DNA of 64,000 bases, from assembly GCF_002844235.1 (NCBI RefSeq), contig NZ_PGTS01000008.1, positions 1 through 64,000 of the forward strand, read 5' to 3'. This DNA comes from Thalassospira povalilytica. GTDB taxonomy: Bacteria > Pseudomonadota > Alphaproteobacteria > Rhodospirillales > Thalassospiraceae. The position numbers were made by a program, and so were the translations under genes. This document shows positions 9,782 through 19,125 of the stretch, piece by piece. The notes beneath the pieces were generated by a model. It made no database searches, had not been told where the DNA came from, and saw only the letters and a program-made list of their open reading frames with translations. Each line of letters opens with the position of its first letter. The stretch's first letter is position 1.

Positions 9782-11128
9782 ATGGCATCCGCCGCCGAGC
9801 AGCTTGCCGCGAACCTGAATTGGTCTGCTTTTTCAAAGTCGACCGAGCTTAAAAAGCGTATCTGGTTCACTTTGGGCGCGCTTATTGTTTACCGTCTTGG
9901 AACCTATATTCCGGTTCCTGGTGTTGACCCGTCCATTCTTGCTGACATTTTCCGTCAGAATGCGGGCGGCGTTCTGGGCATGTTTGACATGTTCGCCGGT
10001 GGTGCGCTGGGTCGTATGACGATCTTTGCGCTGAATATCATGCCGTATATCTCGGCCTCCATTATCATTCAGTTGATGACGACTGTTTCGCCGTCTCTTG
10101 AGCAGCTCAAGAAAGAAGGCGAGCAGGGTCGTAAAAAGATTAATCAATATACCCGCTATCTGACGGTGCTGATCGCAACGGTTCAGGCATGGGGCATTGC
10201 TGTTGGTCTTGAAAGCATGACCGGTTCGACCGGTGCTGCTGTTCATGATCCGGGCATGTTCTTCCGCTTTACCGCTGTTGTGACGCTGGTCGGTGGCACC
10301 ATGTTCCTGATGTGGCTCGGTGAACAGATCACCCAGCGCGGCATCGGTAACGGCATTTCGCTGATCATCTTTACCGGTATTGTCGCCGGTCTGCCCAGCG
10401 CGATTGCCGGCACCCTGGAACTGGGCCGTACCGGCGCGATTTCCGCTCTGGTGATTGTTGCAATCATCATTCTGGCGGTTGCTGTTATTGCCTTCATCGT
10501 CTTTGTTGAACGTGCGCAGCGCCGTGTTCTGATCCAGTACCCGAAACGCCAGGTCGGCATGAAGGTCATGGAAGGTCAGAGCTCGCACCTGCCGCTCAAG
10601 ATCAACACCGCCGGTGTTATCCCGCCGATCTTTGCAAGCTCGCTTCTGCTGATGCCGCTGTCGGTTGCACAGTTCACCGCCGGTGGCAACGCGCCGGAAT
10701 GGCTGACGACCGCGACCGCATTGCTTGGCCGTGGCCAGCCGCTCTATATCGCGCTTTATATCGGTCTGATCGTCTTCTTTGCCTTCTTCTACACCGCGGT
10801 TGTGTTCAATCCGGAAGATACGGCAGACAACCTGAAGAAACACGGTGGCTTTATTCCGGGCATCCGTCCGGGTAAAAATACCGCGAACTATCTTGATTTC
10901 ATCCTGACCCGCCTGACGGTGATCGGTGCAGCGTATCTCGCATTCGTCTGTATCCTGCCGGAACTGCTGATCGCGGAATGGTCTGTACCCTTCTACTTTG
11001 GTGGGACTAGCCTCCTGATCGTAGTCACGGTAACCATGGATACCGTTGCTCAGATCCAGTCTCATATGCTGGCGCATCAGTATGAAGGCCTGATCAAGAA
11101 ATCCAAACTGCGTGGTCGCCGCCGATAA
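9782..11128 (+). CDS. secY: Preprotein translocase subunit SecY
   Basis: A 448-residue polytopic membrane protein with ten predicted helices, the channel of the SecYEG translocon. Family marks are GTYIPVPGVDP after helix 1, GIGNGISLIIFTGI, and PKRQVGMKVMEGQSSHLPLK in the cytoplasmic loop. A TTG at 9767 would add five residues; ATG 9782 is preferred because GGGAG (9769-9773) is eight bases upstream. adk follows after 29 bases, so both are probably on one message. Confidence 0.97.
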   Translation: MASAAEQLAANLNWSAFSKSTELKKRIWFTLGALIVYRLGTYIPVPGVDPSILADIFRQNAGGVLGMFDMFAGGALGRMTIFALNIMPYISASIIIQLMTTVSPSLEQLKKEGEQGRKKINQYTRYLTVLIATVQAWGIAVGLESMTGSTGAAVHDPGMFFRFTAVVTLVGGTMFLMWLGEQITQRGIGNGISLIIFTGIVAGLPSAIAGTLELGRTGAISALVIVAIIILAVAVIAFIVFVERAQRRVLIQYPKRQVGMKVMEGQSSHLPLKINTAGVIPPIFASSLLLMPLSVAQFTAGGNAPEWLTTATALLGRGQPLYIALYIGLIVFFAFFYTAVVFNPEDTADNLKKHGGFIPGIRPGKNTANYLDFILTRLTVIGAAYLAFVCILPELLIAEWSVPFYFGGTSLLIVVTVTMDTVAQIQSHMLAHQYEGLIKKSKLRGRRR

Positions 11129-11157
11129 GAGCGGCCACGGAATTCAGGGGGACGACA

Positions 11158-11802
11158 ATGAACATTATCCTTCTTGGCCCTCCCGGTGCAGGGAAAGGCA
11201 CCCAGGCCAAGCGTCTCGAAACGGGACGCGGCATGATCCAGCTTTCGACTGGTGACATGCTCCGCGCGGCAGTTTCTGCCGGAACGGAACTGGGATTGAA
11301 GGCAAAGGAAGTCATGGATGCGGGGCAGCTCGTATCCGACGATCTGATGATCGGTCTGATTTCCGAACGACTTGACCAGGATGATACCAAAGGCGGTTTC
11401 ATTCTGGACGGTTTCCCGCGCACGACTGCCCAGGCAGAAGCCCTGGACATCATGCTGGAAGCCAAAGGTCTGGCACTTGACTATGTGATTGAACTGCGCG
11501 TCGATGACGCAGCACTGGTGGCCCGCATTGTCGGCCGCTATACCTGTGCAAAATGCGGGCAGGGCTATCACGACGAGTTCCAGAAACCCGCTGAAGAAGG
11601 TGTCTGCGACGTATGTGGCGGCACTGAATTCAAACGCCGTGCGGATGACAACGCCGAGACGGTCACATCGCGACTGGAAGCTTATCACAAGCAGACAGCA
11701 CCGATCATTCCTTACTATGAAAAGGTCGGTAAGCTGAAAACAGTTGACGGGATGGCCGAAATCGACGAAGTTACGCGCGAGATTGAAGCCATCCTGGGGT
11801 AA
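11158..11802 (+). CDS. adk: Adenylate kinase with zinc-finger LID
   Basis: A 214-residue enzyme interconverting ATP + AMP and 2 ADP. The P-loop GPPGAGKGT is at residues 7-15, and DGFPRT is at 84-89. The LID has four cysteines (C130, C133, C150, C153) in two CxxC pairs, indicating the zinc-bearing form known from Gram-positives and some alphaproteobacteria rather than the E. coli type. secY-adk-rpsM without map or infA between adk and rpsM is the common alphaproteobacterial order. Confidence 0.97.
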   Translation: MNIILLGPPGAGKGTQAKRLETGRGMIQLSTGDMLRAAVSAGTELGLKAKEVMDAGQLVSDDLMIGLISERLDQDDTKGGFILDGFPRTTAQAEALDIMLEAKGLALDYVIELRVDDAALVARIVGRYTCAKCGQGYHDEFQKPAEEGVCDVCGGTEFKRRADDNAETVTSRLEAYHKQTAPIIPYYEKVGKLKTVDGMAEIDEVTREIEAILG

Positions 11803-11828
11803 TTTCCCGGGCAGGGCGCTTTTTGCTT

Positions 11829-11858
11829 GCGGGTTGGCAGTGATGCTGGCCCGCTTTT
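11829..11858 (+). terminator. Terminator-like hairpin between adk and rpsM
   Basis: GCGGGT (11829-11834) pairs with GCCCGC (11849-11854), with an inner CAG/CTG pair, followed by TTTT. It may partially separate secY-adk from the alpha operon, or be read through. Confidence 0.5.
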
Positions 11859-11921
11859 GCAACGCTCTACCCTACCGGATCTGCCCTTGGGTTTGTTAAC
11901 AGGAAACAGGAGTCTCACACA

Positions 11922-12290
11922 GTGGCTCGTATTGCTGGCGTAAATATCCCGACCGCGAAGCGCGTCGTGATTGCGCTTACCTACATCACCGGCATTGGCC
12001 CGGCGAAAGCTAAAGAAATTTGCGAAAAGGTCGGAATCGAAGCAGCAACCCGCGTTCATCAGCTTTCTGATGACCAGGTTCTCAAGGTTCGTGAAGTCAT
12101 CGACGCTGATTACACCGTTGAAGGCGACCTTCGTCGTGAAACCGCAATGAACATTAAACGTCTGATGGATCTGGGCTGCTACCGCGGTCTCCGTCATCGT
12201 CGCGGTCTCCCGGTACGCGGTCAGCGTACCCACACCAACGCTCGCACCCGTAAGGGCCCGGCTAAGCCGATTGCTGGCAAGAAGAAGTAA
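11922..12290 (+). CDS. rpsM: 30S ribosomal protein S13
   Basis: A 122-residue S13 starting with GTG ([19 protein letters not shown]), preceded by AGGAAACAGGAG. The helix-two-turns-helix and the C-terminal [14 protein letters not shown] signature are intact. S13 is in the 30S head, contacts S19 and P-site tRNA, and forms a bridge to the 50S. It opens the alpha block. Confidence 0.97.
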   Translation: MARIAGVNIPTAKRVVIALTYITGIGPAKAKEICEKVGIEAATRVHQLSDDQVLKVREVIDADYTVEGDLRRETAMNIKRLMDLGCYRGLRHRRGLPVRGQRTHTNARTRKGPAKPIAGKKK

Positions 12291-12305
12291 GGTAGGGGAA
12301 CGACA

Positions 12306-12698
12306 ATGGCGAAAGCTCCTCAGACTCGCGTCCGTCGCCGCGAGCGCAAGAACATTACGAATGGTATCGCGCACGTAAACGCGACCTTCAACAACACCAT
12401 GATCACCATCACCGACGTTCAGGGTAACACCATTTCCTGGTCGACCGCTGGTGGTATGGGTTTCCGCGGTTCGCGTAAATCGACTCCGTATGCTGCACAG
12501 ATGGCTGCCGAGGACGCAGGTAAAAAAGCTGCTGAACACGGCATGAAAACCCTCGAAGTACAGGTTAAAGGCCCGGGTTCGGGACGTGAATCTGCACTGC
12601 GTGCGCTTCAGGCTGTCGGTTTCACCATTACGTCGATCAAAGACGTAACGCCGATTCCGCACAACGGTTGCCGTCCGCGTAAACGTCGTCGCGTCTAA
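12306..12698 (+). CDS. rpsK: 30S ribosomal protein S11
   Basis: A 130-residue S11, with the signature [20 protein letters not shown] and the terminal [19 protein letters not shown]11 is in the 30S platform near the mRNA exit. It has a GGTAGGGG site and lies 15 bases after rpsM. Confidence 0.97.
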   Translation: MAKAPQTRVRRRERKNITNGIAHVNATFNNTMITITDVQGNTISWSTAGGMGFRGSRKSTPYAAQMAAEDAGKKAAEHGMKTLEVQVKGPGSGRESALRALQAVGFTITSIKDVTPIPHNGCRPRKRRRV

Positions 12699-12730
12699 TC
12701 GCGTCGATCTTTGCGGACGACCCCGCGTTT

Positions 12731-12751
12731 GGGCCCGGATACGCCGGGCCC
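12731..12751 (+). promoter_or_regulatory. Stem-loop between rpsK and rpoA
   Basis: A perfect 8-bp GC stem, GGGCCCGG / CCGGGCCC around ATACG, in a 122-base gap. It is followed by CTTCGCG rather than T-residues. There is no rpsD here as in the E. coli alpha operon, so the gap goes straight to rpoA. Confidence 0.6.
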
Positions 12752-12820
12752 CTTCGCGTTTCTCGCGAGGGCAGATTTTTGTCCTCCTTACCATAGGCTC
12801 CAGTTGCGAAGGTGGGTCTC

Positions 12821-13837
12821 GTGATTCAAAAGAACTGGCAGGAACTGATTAAGCCGACGAAGCTTGATGTTACTCCGGGTACAGATGCCAGCCGCATCGG
12901 TACGATCGTGGCGGAACCGCTGGAGCGCGGTTTTGGTCAGACTCTGGGTAACGCGCTGCGTCGCATTCTGCTGTCGTCGCTCCAGGGTTCGGCGGTGACT
13001 GCGATCCAGATCGACGGTGTATTGCACGAATTTTCGTCGATTCCGGGTGTGCGTGAAGATGTTACCGACATCATCCTGAACATCAAGACCATGGGCGTGC
13101 GTATGCATGCAGAAGGTCCGAAGAAAATGACCTTGAAGGCGACCGGCCCGGGTGCCGTCACCGCAGGTCAGATCGAAACCGGCGCTGATATCGAAATCCT
13201 TAACCCGGATCTCGAACTTTGCCATCTTGACGATGGTGCTACGCTCAACATCGAATTTACCGTTGATAACGGTAAAGGCTATGTCGCAGCCAGCGCACAC
13301 AGCTCTTCGGATGCGCCGATCGGTCTTATTCCGATCGATGCGATCTTCAGCCCGATCCGTAAAGTGGCCTACAAGGTGGAAAACACCCGTGTTGGTCAGG
13401 ATACCGATTTTGACAAGCTGTCGCTGACCGTTGAAACCAACGGCGCACTGACCCCGGAAGATTCGGTTGCACTTGCTGCCCGTATCCTTCAGGACCAGCT
13501 GTCTCTGTTCGTCAACTTCGAAGAGCCGGAAGCGGTTGTCGAAGAGAAGAAAGAAGACGAACTGCCGTTCAACCGTAACCTTCTTCGTAAGGTTGACGAG
13601 CTTGAACTGTCGGTACGTTCGGCAAACTGCCTGAAGAACGACAATATCATCTATATCGGTGATCTTGTTCAGAAGACCGAAGCAGAAATGCTGCGTACGC
13701 CGAACTTCGGCCGTAAGTCGCTGAACGAAATCAAAGACGTGCTGGCTCAGATGGGCCTGCATCTCGGTATGGAAGTCGGCGGTTGGCCGCCGGAAAACAT
13801 CGAAGAACTTGCTCGCAAGTTCGAAGATCCGTTCTAA
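12821..13837 (+). CDS. rpoA: RNA polymerase alpha subunit
   Basis: A 338-residue alpha subunit. The N-terminal dimerisation domain begins [15 protein letters not shown], and the C-terminal domain (about 255-330) carries [10 protein letters not shown] and [14 protein letters not shown], the DNA- and activator-contacting part. Two in-frame GTGs exist at 12812 and 12821. AAGGTGG (12809-12815) lies correctly spaced only for 12821 and overlaps the earlier GTG, which decides the start. Confidence 0.96.
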   Translation: MIQKNWQELIKPTKLDVTPGTDASRIGTIVAEPLERGFGQTLGNALRRILLSSLQGSAVTAIQIDGVLHEFSSIPGVREDVTDIILNIKTMGVRMHAEGPKKMTLKATGPGAVTAGQIETGADIEILNPDLELCHLDDGATLNIEFTVDNGKGYVAASAHSSSDAPIGLIPIDAIFSPIRKVAYKVENTRVGQDTDFDKLSLTVETNGALTPEDSVALAARILQDQLSLFVNFEEPEAVVEEKKEDELPFNRNLLRKVDELELSVRSANCLKNDNIIYIGDLVQKTEAEMLRTPNFGRKSLNEIKDVLAQMGLHLGMEVGGWPPENIEELARKFEDPF

Positions 13838-13848
13838 GAACGGGTCTT

Positions 13849-13862
13849 CGGCCTTCGGGCCG
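13849..13862 (+). promoter_or_regulatory. UUCG tetraloop hairpin after rpoA
   Basis: CGGCC-TTCG-GGCCG is a very stable tetraloop hairpin 11 bases after the rpoA stop, in the 196-base gap before rplQ. It is possibly an mRNA 3'-stability element; no T-run follows directly. Confidence 0.5.
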
Positions 13863-14033
13863 TTATCGGAACATCCCTGTTCCAAACCGGATAACCCAGT
13901 TGTTTGGGCATCCGGCGGGCGAGTTGCCCACACCGCACGTGCATGACCTGGCCTTTGCATAAAGTGATCAGGGTGGCGGCGCGGTTTTACAATCGGTTTC
14001 GTGAGCGAAGCCAGGCTATTTAGGAGAGTTACC

Positions 14034-14465
14034 ATGCGTCACGGTATGCAAGGCCGTAAGCTTAATCGTACTTCGTCCCATCGTAAGGCGATGTTTGCCA
14101 ACATGGCAGTTTCGCTGCTCACCCACGAGCAGATCAAAACCACTCTTCCGAAGGCCAAGGATCTTCGCCCGTATGTCGAAAAACTGATTACGCTGGGCAA
14201 GCGGGGCGACCTGCATGCACGCCGTCAGGCTATTTCGATCCTGCGTGACGATAAAGTCGTTGCCAAGCTGTTCGGCGAAATCGCTGACCGCTACAAAGAG
14301 CGTTCCGGTGGTTACACCCGCGTTCTCAAGGCTGGCTTCCGTTACGGCGATGCGGCTCCGGTGGCTGTGATCGAACTTGTCGATCGCAACGTCGAAGCAA
14401 AAGGCGCGGCTGACCGCGCTCGCCTCGAAGCAGAGGGCGAAGGCGAAGAAGCAGCTGCTGAATAA
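14034..14465 (+). CDS. rplQ: 50S ribosomal protein L17
   Basis: A 143-residue L17 beginning [17 protein letters not shown], with [21 protein letters not shown] near the end and an acidic tail ([10 protein letters not shown]). An upstream in-frame GTG at 14001 is possible, but ATG 14034 is preceded by TAGGAGAG. L17 borders the tunnel exit. It is the last gene of the supercluster. Confidence 0.97.
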   Translation: MRHGMQGRKLNRTSSHRKAMFANMAVSLLTHEQIKTTLPKAKDLRPYVEKLITLGKRGDLHARRQAISILRDDKVVAKLFGEIADRYKERSGGYTRVLKAGFRYGDAAPVAVIELVDRNVEAKGAADRARLEAEGEGEEAAAE

Positions 14466-14491
14466 GCAACGCTTCGGCCTTTAAGAAACAG

Positions 14492-14529
14492 AAACGGGCG
14501 ATGCCATACGGTGTCGCCCGTTTTCTTTT
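14492..14529 (+). terminator. Intrinsic terminator closing the ribosomal supercluster
   Basis: AAACGGGCGA (14492-14501) pairs with TCGCCCGTTT (14514-14523), followed by TCTTTTG. It is the first clear rho-independent terminator after rplQ. Confidence 0.85.
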
Positions 14530-14700
14530 GGCGCTTTGCAATCCCTCGATGGCCCGGTCACTGGGCAATCTCGCAAGGCTGTGACATTGTTCATATTTCT
14601 GCCAAGGTTGCGCGGCAGTCCTTGTTTTCCTAATTGAGCATTTGCTACGCGGAATGCGGTCGCATCCCCGAACTGTTTGACGAAAAAGAGAGAGTGTGTC

Positions 14701-16158
14701 GTGCAGGCAAGATGGATTCCCACCATTTTCACAATCGCCGTTCTGGCCCTTGGTTCGGTTGCCGGTTCCCTGAACCCGGCACATGCCCAGAACAACATCC
14801 AGAATGACGACAGGCGCCTGCCCACCAGCCAGGCCGAGATCAAGATGTCTTTCTCGCCACTGGTCAAACAGACGGCCCCGGCAGTGGTCAATATCTATAC
14901 CAAAAAGGTGGTCGAGCAGCGCCAGCGCACCCCGTTCTTCAATGATCCGTTCTTCAAGCAGTTCTTTGGCGAACGGTTTGGCGGTGCTTTCGGGGCACCG
15001 CGCCAGCGGGTTGAACGTTCGCTCGGATCCGGGGTGATTGTTTCCGGTGACGGGACGATTGTGACCAACCATCATGTGATTGATGGTGCCAGCGAAATTC
15101 GTGTTGTGTTGCATGACAACCGCGAATTTGATGCCGATCTTGTCGGGTCGGATGAACGTACCGATCTGGCGGTTCTGAAATTGCGCGGGGTTGAAACCGC
15201 ACTGCCAGCGATCAGTTTCGGGGATTCCGATGCGGTCGAAGTCGGTGATCTTGTTCTTGCCATCGGTAACCCGTTCGGGGTTGGCCAGACGGTGACCAGC
15301 GGGATTGTCTCGGCCCTTGCACGCGCCGGTGTGACCGGACAGGATTATCAGTCCTTTATCCAGACCGATGCCGCGATCAACCCGGGCAACTCGGGCGGGG
15401 CGCTGATTGATATTGATGGCAAGCTGATCGGGGTCAATTCGGCGATCTTTACCAAATCGGGCGGATCAAACGGCATCGGGTTTGCCGTGCCGGTCAATAT
15501 GGTCAAGGTCGTGATGCGTGGCCTGATCAGTGGCGATTTGCGCCGTCCGTGGATCGGGGCCACCGGTCAGGCAGTGACGGCCGATCTTGCAACTTCGCTT
15601 GAACTTGATCGTCCGCATGGTGTTTTGATCAGTGCGATCCGTGATGGCAGCCCGGCCCAGCGTGGCGGTCTGCTGGCCGGGGATGTGGTTGTGGCGGTCA
15701 ATGGACTTCCGGTCGACAATCCCAATGAACTCAAATTCCGGATCGCGACACTGGAACTTGATGGCAGTGCCAAGCTGACGGTGCTGCGCCGTGGCAAGGA
15801 AACCATCCTGTCGATGCCGCTTGAAGTCGCCCCGGAAGAACCGGCGCGCGATGAAAGCGTGATCGAAGGCACCAATCCGTTCAGCGGCGCAAAGGTTGCC
15901 AATATGAACCCGGCACTGGCCGATGAGCTTGGCGTTGATACGCTGAGCGAAGGGGTAGTGATCCTTGGCATTGCCCGTGACAGTCTGGCGCGGCGTGCAC
16001 GGCTTCAGGCCGGGGATTATATTGTTGAAATCAATGGTCAGAAGATTGACTCGGTCGCCCGCCTGAAGGAAGTTGTCAAAGCAGGCCAGCGCGGTCGGGA
16101 CTGGAAAATCGCGGTCAAACGCGATGGCAAGGTTTTGACAGGCGAGTTTACCCTGTAA
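14701..16158 (+). CDS. Do-type periplasmic serine protease (DegP/DegQ/MucD family)
   Basis: A 485-residue envelope protease/chaperone. An N-terminal signal peptide ends near AHA-Q (residue 29/30). The trypsin-like domain carries H125 (NHHVI), D155 (TDLAVL) and S231 (GNSGG). Two PDZ domains follow (about 280-370 and 395-480). GTG 14701, with AGAGAG upstream, is chosen over TTG 14677 because it starts the signal peptide. It stands alone after the rplQ terminator; rarA begins 27 bases later and may be co-transcribed. DegP and DegQ cannot be told apart here. Confidence 0.93.
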   Translation: MQARWIPTIFTIAVLALGSVAGSLNPAHAQNNIQNDDRRLPTSQAEIKMSFSPLVKQTAPAVVNIYTKKVVEQRQRTPFFNDPFFKQFFGERFGGAFGAPRQRVERSLGSGVIVSGDGTIVTNHHVIDGASEIRVVLHDNREFDADLVGSDERTDLAVLKLRGVETALPAISFGDSDAVEVGDLVLAIGNPFGVGQTVTSGIVSALARAGVTGQDYQSFIQTDAAINPGNSGGALIDIDGKLIGVNSAIFTKSGGSNGIGFAVPVNMVKVVMRGLISGDLRRPWIGATGQAVTADLATSLELDRPHGVLISAIRDGSPAQRGGLLAGDVVVAVNGLPVDNPNELKFRIATLELDGSAKLTVLRRGKETILSMPLEVAPEEPARDESVIEGTNPFSGAKVANMNPALADELGVDTLSEGVVILGIARDSLARRARLQAGDYIVEINGQKIDSVARLKEVVKAGQRGRDWKIAVKRDGKVLTGEFTL

Positions 16159-16185
16159 CCGCCACCCGTAACGAGAAGACCGTTC

Positions 16186-17505
16186 ATGCCATCCCTGTTT
16201 GAAAGTCAGGTAACCCGGCCCTTGGCCGACAGACTGCGCCCCGCCAAGCTTGACGAGGTGGTCGGGCAGGGGCATCTGTTTGGCGATGACGGTCCGATCA
16301 CGCGCATGATCAAAACCGGGCGGGTGCCCTCGGTCATTCTGTGGGGGCCGCCCGGCTGCGGCAAAACGACATTGGCGCGTCTGATGGCCGATGTTGCCGA
16401 CATGGCGTTTGAACCGCTTTCGGCGATCTTTTCGGGGGTGTCGGACCTGCGCAAGGTGTTCGAACGCGCCCGCGGCCGCCGGTCAACCGGTGGTGCAACC
16501 CTGTTGTTCATTGATGAAATCCATCGTTTCAACAAGGCCCAGCAGGACAGTTTCCTGCCCTATGTCGAAGATGGCACCATCACCCTGATCGGTGCGACGA
16601 CCGAAAATCCGTCATTCGAGCTGAATGCCGCCCTGTTGTCGCGCTGTCAGGTGCTTGTCCTTAAGCGTCTGGATGATCAGGGGCTTGAAGAACTTCTGGT
16701 GCGGTCCGAAAAGGAAATGGGTTTTGATCTTCCGGTAACGCCCGAGGCCCGCGAAACCTTGCGCGCCATGGCCGACGGGGACGGGCGCTATTTGCTGAAC
16801 CTTGCCGAAGAACTGTTTTCCATGCCGCCCAGTGACACCAGCGATGATGGCCCGCTGGGTGTGGCCGAACTGGCCCGCACCGTGCAAAAGCGCATGCCGA
16901 TCTATGACAAGGGCGATGACAGTCATTACAACCTGATCAGTGCATTGCATAAATCCATTCGCGGTTCGGACCCGGATGCGGCCCTTTACTGGTTCAATCG
17001 CATGCTGGCCGGGGGTGAAGACCCGAAATTCGTTGCCCGTCGTCTGACCCGCATGGCGGTCGAGGATATCGGCCTTGCCGACCCGCAGGCCCAGCAATTC
17101 TGCATCGGTGCCTGGGAATCCTATGAACGGCTCGGCAGCCCGGAAGGCGAGCTAGCCCTGGCGCAGGCGGTGATTTATCTGGCACTGGCGCCGAAATCGA
17201 ATGCCGGATATTCGGCCTATAAGAAATCGCTCAAGATTGCGCGTGAAACAGGGTCTCTGATGCCGCCGGCCCATATCTTGAATGCGCCGACCAAACTGAT
17301 GAAAGATATCGGTTACGGGACCGGATATGCCTATGACCATGATCAGGAAGACGGCTTTTCCGGGCAGAACTATTTCCCCGAAGGCATGCGCCGGCAGAAT
17401 TTCTATGAGCCGGTCGAACGCGGTTTTGAACGCGATCTGAAAAAACGGGTCGAGTATTTCGATCGATTGCGTCAGGAACGGCAACAAAAGCGGGACAAGA
17501 ACTGA
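16186..17505 (+). CDS. rarA: Replication-associated recombination protein A (AAA+ ATPase)
   Basis: A 439-residue RarA/MgsA. Walker A is WGPPGCGKTT (about residues 50-60), and Walker B is LLFIDEIHRFNKAQQD. The C-terminal MgsA part contains DPDAALYWFNRMLAGGEDP and PEGMRRQNFYEP. RarA acts at stalled replication forks with SSB. The length is close to E. coli RarA (447). Confidence 0.96.
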   Translation: MPSLFESQVTRPLADRLRPAKLDEVVGQGHLFGDDGPITRMIKTGRVPSVILWGPPGCGKTTLARLMADVADMAFEPLSAIFSGVSDLRKVFERARGRRSTGGATLLFIDEIHRFNKAQQDSFLPYVEDGTITLIGATTENPSFELNAALLSRCQVLVLKRLDDQGLEELLVRSEKEMGFDLPVTPEARETLRAMADGDGRYLLNLAEELFSMPPSDTSDDGPLGVAELARTVQKRMPIYDKGDDSHYNLISALHKSIRGSDPDAALYWFNRMLAGGEDPKFVARRLTRMAVEDIGLADPQAQQFCIGAWESYERLGSPEGELALAQAVIYLALAPKSNAGYSAYKKSLKIARETGSLMPPAHILNAPTKLMKDIGYGTGYAYDHDQEDGFSGQNYFPEGMRRQNFYEPVERGFERDLKKRVEYFDRLRQERQQKRDKN

Positions 17506-17617
17506 TGCTGCATGGCGTCATTTTGGAAACAATCTGGTGACCAGTATCGGGATAAACACCGAACAGGGAACAGGTTAGGTTCAGGTCAACAAATGAACAC
17601 GCTTTTGGAGACCTCAA

Positions 17618-18223
17618 ATGACCAATATTCTGCACGTGAATGCATCTGTGAATGGTGAGAATTCCAACTCCCGCCAGATCGCATCCAAACTGATCGCGCG
17701 CATTGTCGCTGCTGATCCGTCCGCCAAAGTCGTTGAGCGTGATGCCAATGACACGGAAATCACTGCACTGACCGGTGAAACCGTTGGCGCTTTCTACACC
17801 CCCGAAGAGTCCCGTTCCGACGCACAGAAGGACGTGATTGCCGTTTCCGACAAAATGGTTGCCGAAGTTCAGGCCGCCGACGTTATCGTCATCGGCGCGC
17901 CGATGTATAACTTCAGCGTGCCTTCGACCCTTAAGGCCTGGGTTGACCTGATTGCACGTGTTGGCGTGACCTTCCAATACACCGAAAACGGCCCGGTTGG
18001 CCTGCTGAGCGGCAAGAAAGCCTATCTGGTGGTTGCCACCGGCGGCGTGCCGGTCAACAGCCCGGCTGACTTCGCAACCCCGTATCTCAAGCAGGTTCTT
18101 GCTTTTGTCGGTATCTCCGATGTTGAAGTGATCGACGCGTCGGGCTTTGCAGTAAATGCCGAAGAAGCCATGGAACGTGCGATTGCCAATGTCGAAGCAG
18201 TGGCCTTGCCTTCAGTTGCCTGA
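17618..18223 (+). CDS. azoR: FMN-dependent NADH-azoreductase
   Basis: A 201-residue flavodoxin-like quinone/azo reductase. The N-terminal phosphate-binding loop ILHVNASVNGENSNSR and the APMYNFSVPSTLKAWVDLI motif are typical of AzoR/AcpD. It performs two-electron reduction of quinones and azo compounds with FMN. A GGAG site precedes ATG 17618, and a strong terminator follows. It is monocistronic. Confidence 0.93.
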   Translation: MTNILHVNASVNGENSNSRQIASKLIARIVAADPSAKVVERDANDTEITALTGETVGAFYTPEESRSDAQKDVIAVSDKMVAEVQAADVIVIGAPMYNFSVPSTLKAWVDLIARVGVTFQYTENGPVGLLSGKKAYLVVATGGVPVNSPADFATPYLKQVLAFVGISDVEVIDASGFAVNAEEAMERAIANVEAVALPSVA

Positions 18224-18317
18224 TGTCAACGCACTGATCTGACGATCCATGCCAACCCGGTGATCGGCGAAAGCAACTTCCCCCCCCGTTCGCTGATTGC
18301 CGTGTTTGCATCCTGTG

Positions 18318-18347
18318 ATGCCCGACTGTTCCCCAGTCGGGCATTTT
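18318..18347 (+). terminator. Intrinsic terminator after azoR
   Basis: A perfect 11-bp stem ATGCCCGACTG / CAGTCGGGCAT with loop TTCCC, followed by TTTG. Confidence 0.85.
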
Positions 18348-18433
18348 GATTCCGGATCAATCCGTATTATTGTGGTGCCGTGTCCGCGTGTGTTGTCTGC
18401 CGCCAACAGCACGTTAACAGACAGGTGGTGCCA

Positions 18434-18958
18434 TTGAGACGACTGGTTATGTTTGCTGTTTGGGGTTTGATCGTCCTTGCCGGGATATTTGTGGTTATCC
18501 GCTTTACCGGCCTGATTGACCATATGTTGCCGGCTGGTGATCCGCCCAACTTCACCTTTGCACCGGAAACACCGGTGCCACAGGCCCGCAATTTCTTTAT
18601 TGCCTGTCCGCCCGGACGATCCCCGCGCACCGACCGCGCGATGCCAAGCCCGTCATTTGATGCGACGGCTGCCACATTGGCCGATGTGATGATCGAAACC
18701 GCACCGGCACATGGCATGCAATTGATGAGCGGCGTTCCCGGGGGCAAACCGGGCCGGCTTTACTTCCTTGCCAGAACACCGGTCTTTCATTTCCCGGACT
18801 GGGTCGAAGTCGAATTCATCCTGCCCGAACAGGGCGGCGATATCACATTCTGTCTGTTCGCCCAGTCGGTGTACGGACTTGATGATATCCAGCAAAACGA
18901 AAAACGCACCCGCGCCTGGTTGGCGGATATTGTCGGAAGGATGGGGCCGTCCGGGTGA
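18434..18958 (+). CDS. DUF1499 family membrane-anchored protein
   Basis: About 174 residues: one N-terminal membrane helix (LVMFAVWGLIVLAGIFVVI), then a soluble domain resembling DUF1499 (NFFIACPP early, FPDWVEVEFILPE, and the QSVYGLDDIQQNEKRTRAWL ending). The start is uncertain. TTG 18434 has AGGTGG five bases upstream and leads directly into the helix; GTGs at 18380, 18425 and 18428 are alternatives. The function of the family is unknown. Confidence 0.75.
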   Translation: MRRLVMFAVWGLIVLAGIFVVIRFTGLIDHMLPAGDPPNFTFAPETPVPQARNFFIACPPGRSPRTDRAMPSPSFDATAATLADVMIETAPAHGMQLMSGVPGGKPGRLYFLARTPVFHFPDWVEVEFILPEQGGDITFCLFAQSVYGLDDIQQNEKRTRAWLADIVGRMGPSG

Positions 18959-19040
18959 TGCCTGATTTGTTCTGATTCTGAAAGATTGAAAATACGCGCG
19001 CTCTGGGGTCTGATGACCTTTCAGGGCGTGCTTCGTTACG

Positions 19041-19089
19041 GTGTGAAAAAGGGTTCAGATATTGCCATGGCCCCATGCCGTTTTCACAC
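19041..19089 (+). repeat. Inverted repeat in the crcB leader
   Basis: GTGTGAAAA (19041-19049) and TTTTCACAC (19081-19089) form a perfect 9-bp pair around a 31-base loop containing ATGGCCCCAT, 37 bases before crcB. It does not match the fluoride riboswitch pattern I know. Confidence 0.4.
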
Positions 19090-19125
19090 GTGACTTTTGA
19101 TGTTTGAAAGAATAGGTTCCGCGCC

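Noticed and set aside
9833..11077. Minus-strand open frame of 414 codons inside secY
   Set aside because: Antisense shadow of secY: no recognisable domain, odd composition, and secY is unambiguous.
12699..12820. Missing rpsD between rpsK and rpoA as a deletion
   Set aside because: rpsD is normally elsewhere in alphaproteobacteria, so its absence here is ordinary.
18959..19125. Fluoride riboswitch before crcB
   Set aside because: I looked for the conserved crcB-motif stretches and did not find them; only an inverted repeat is present.
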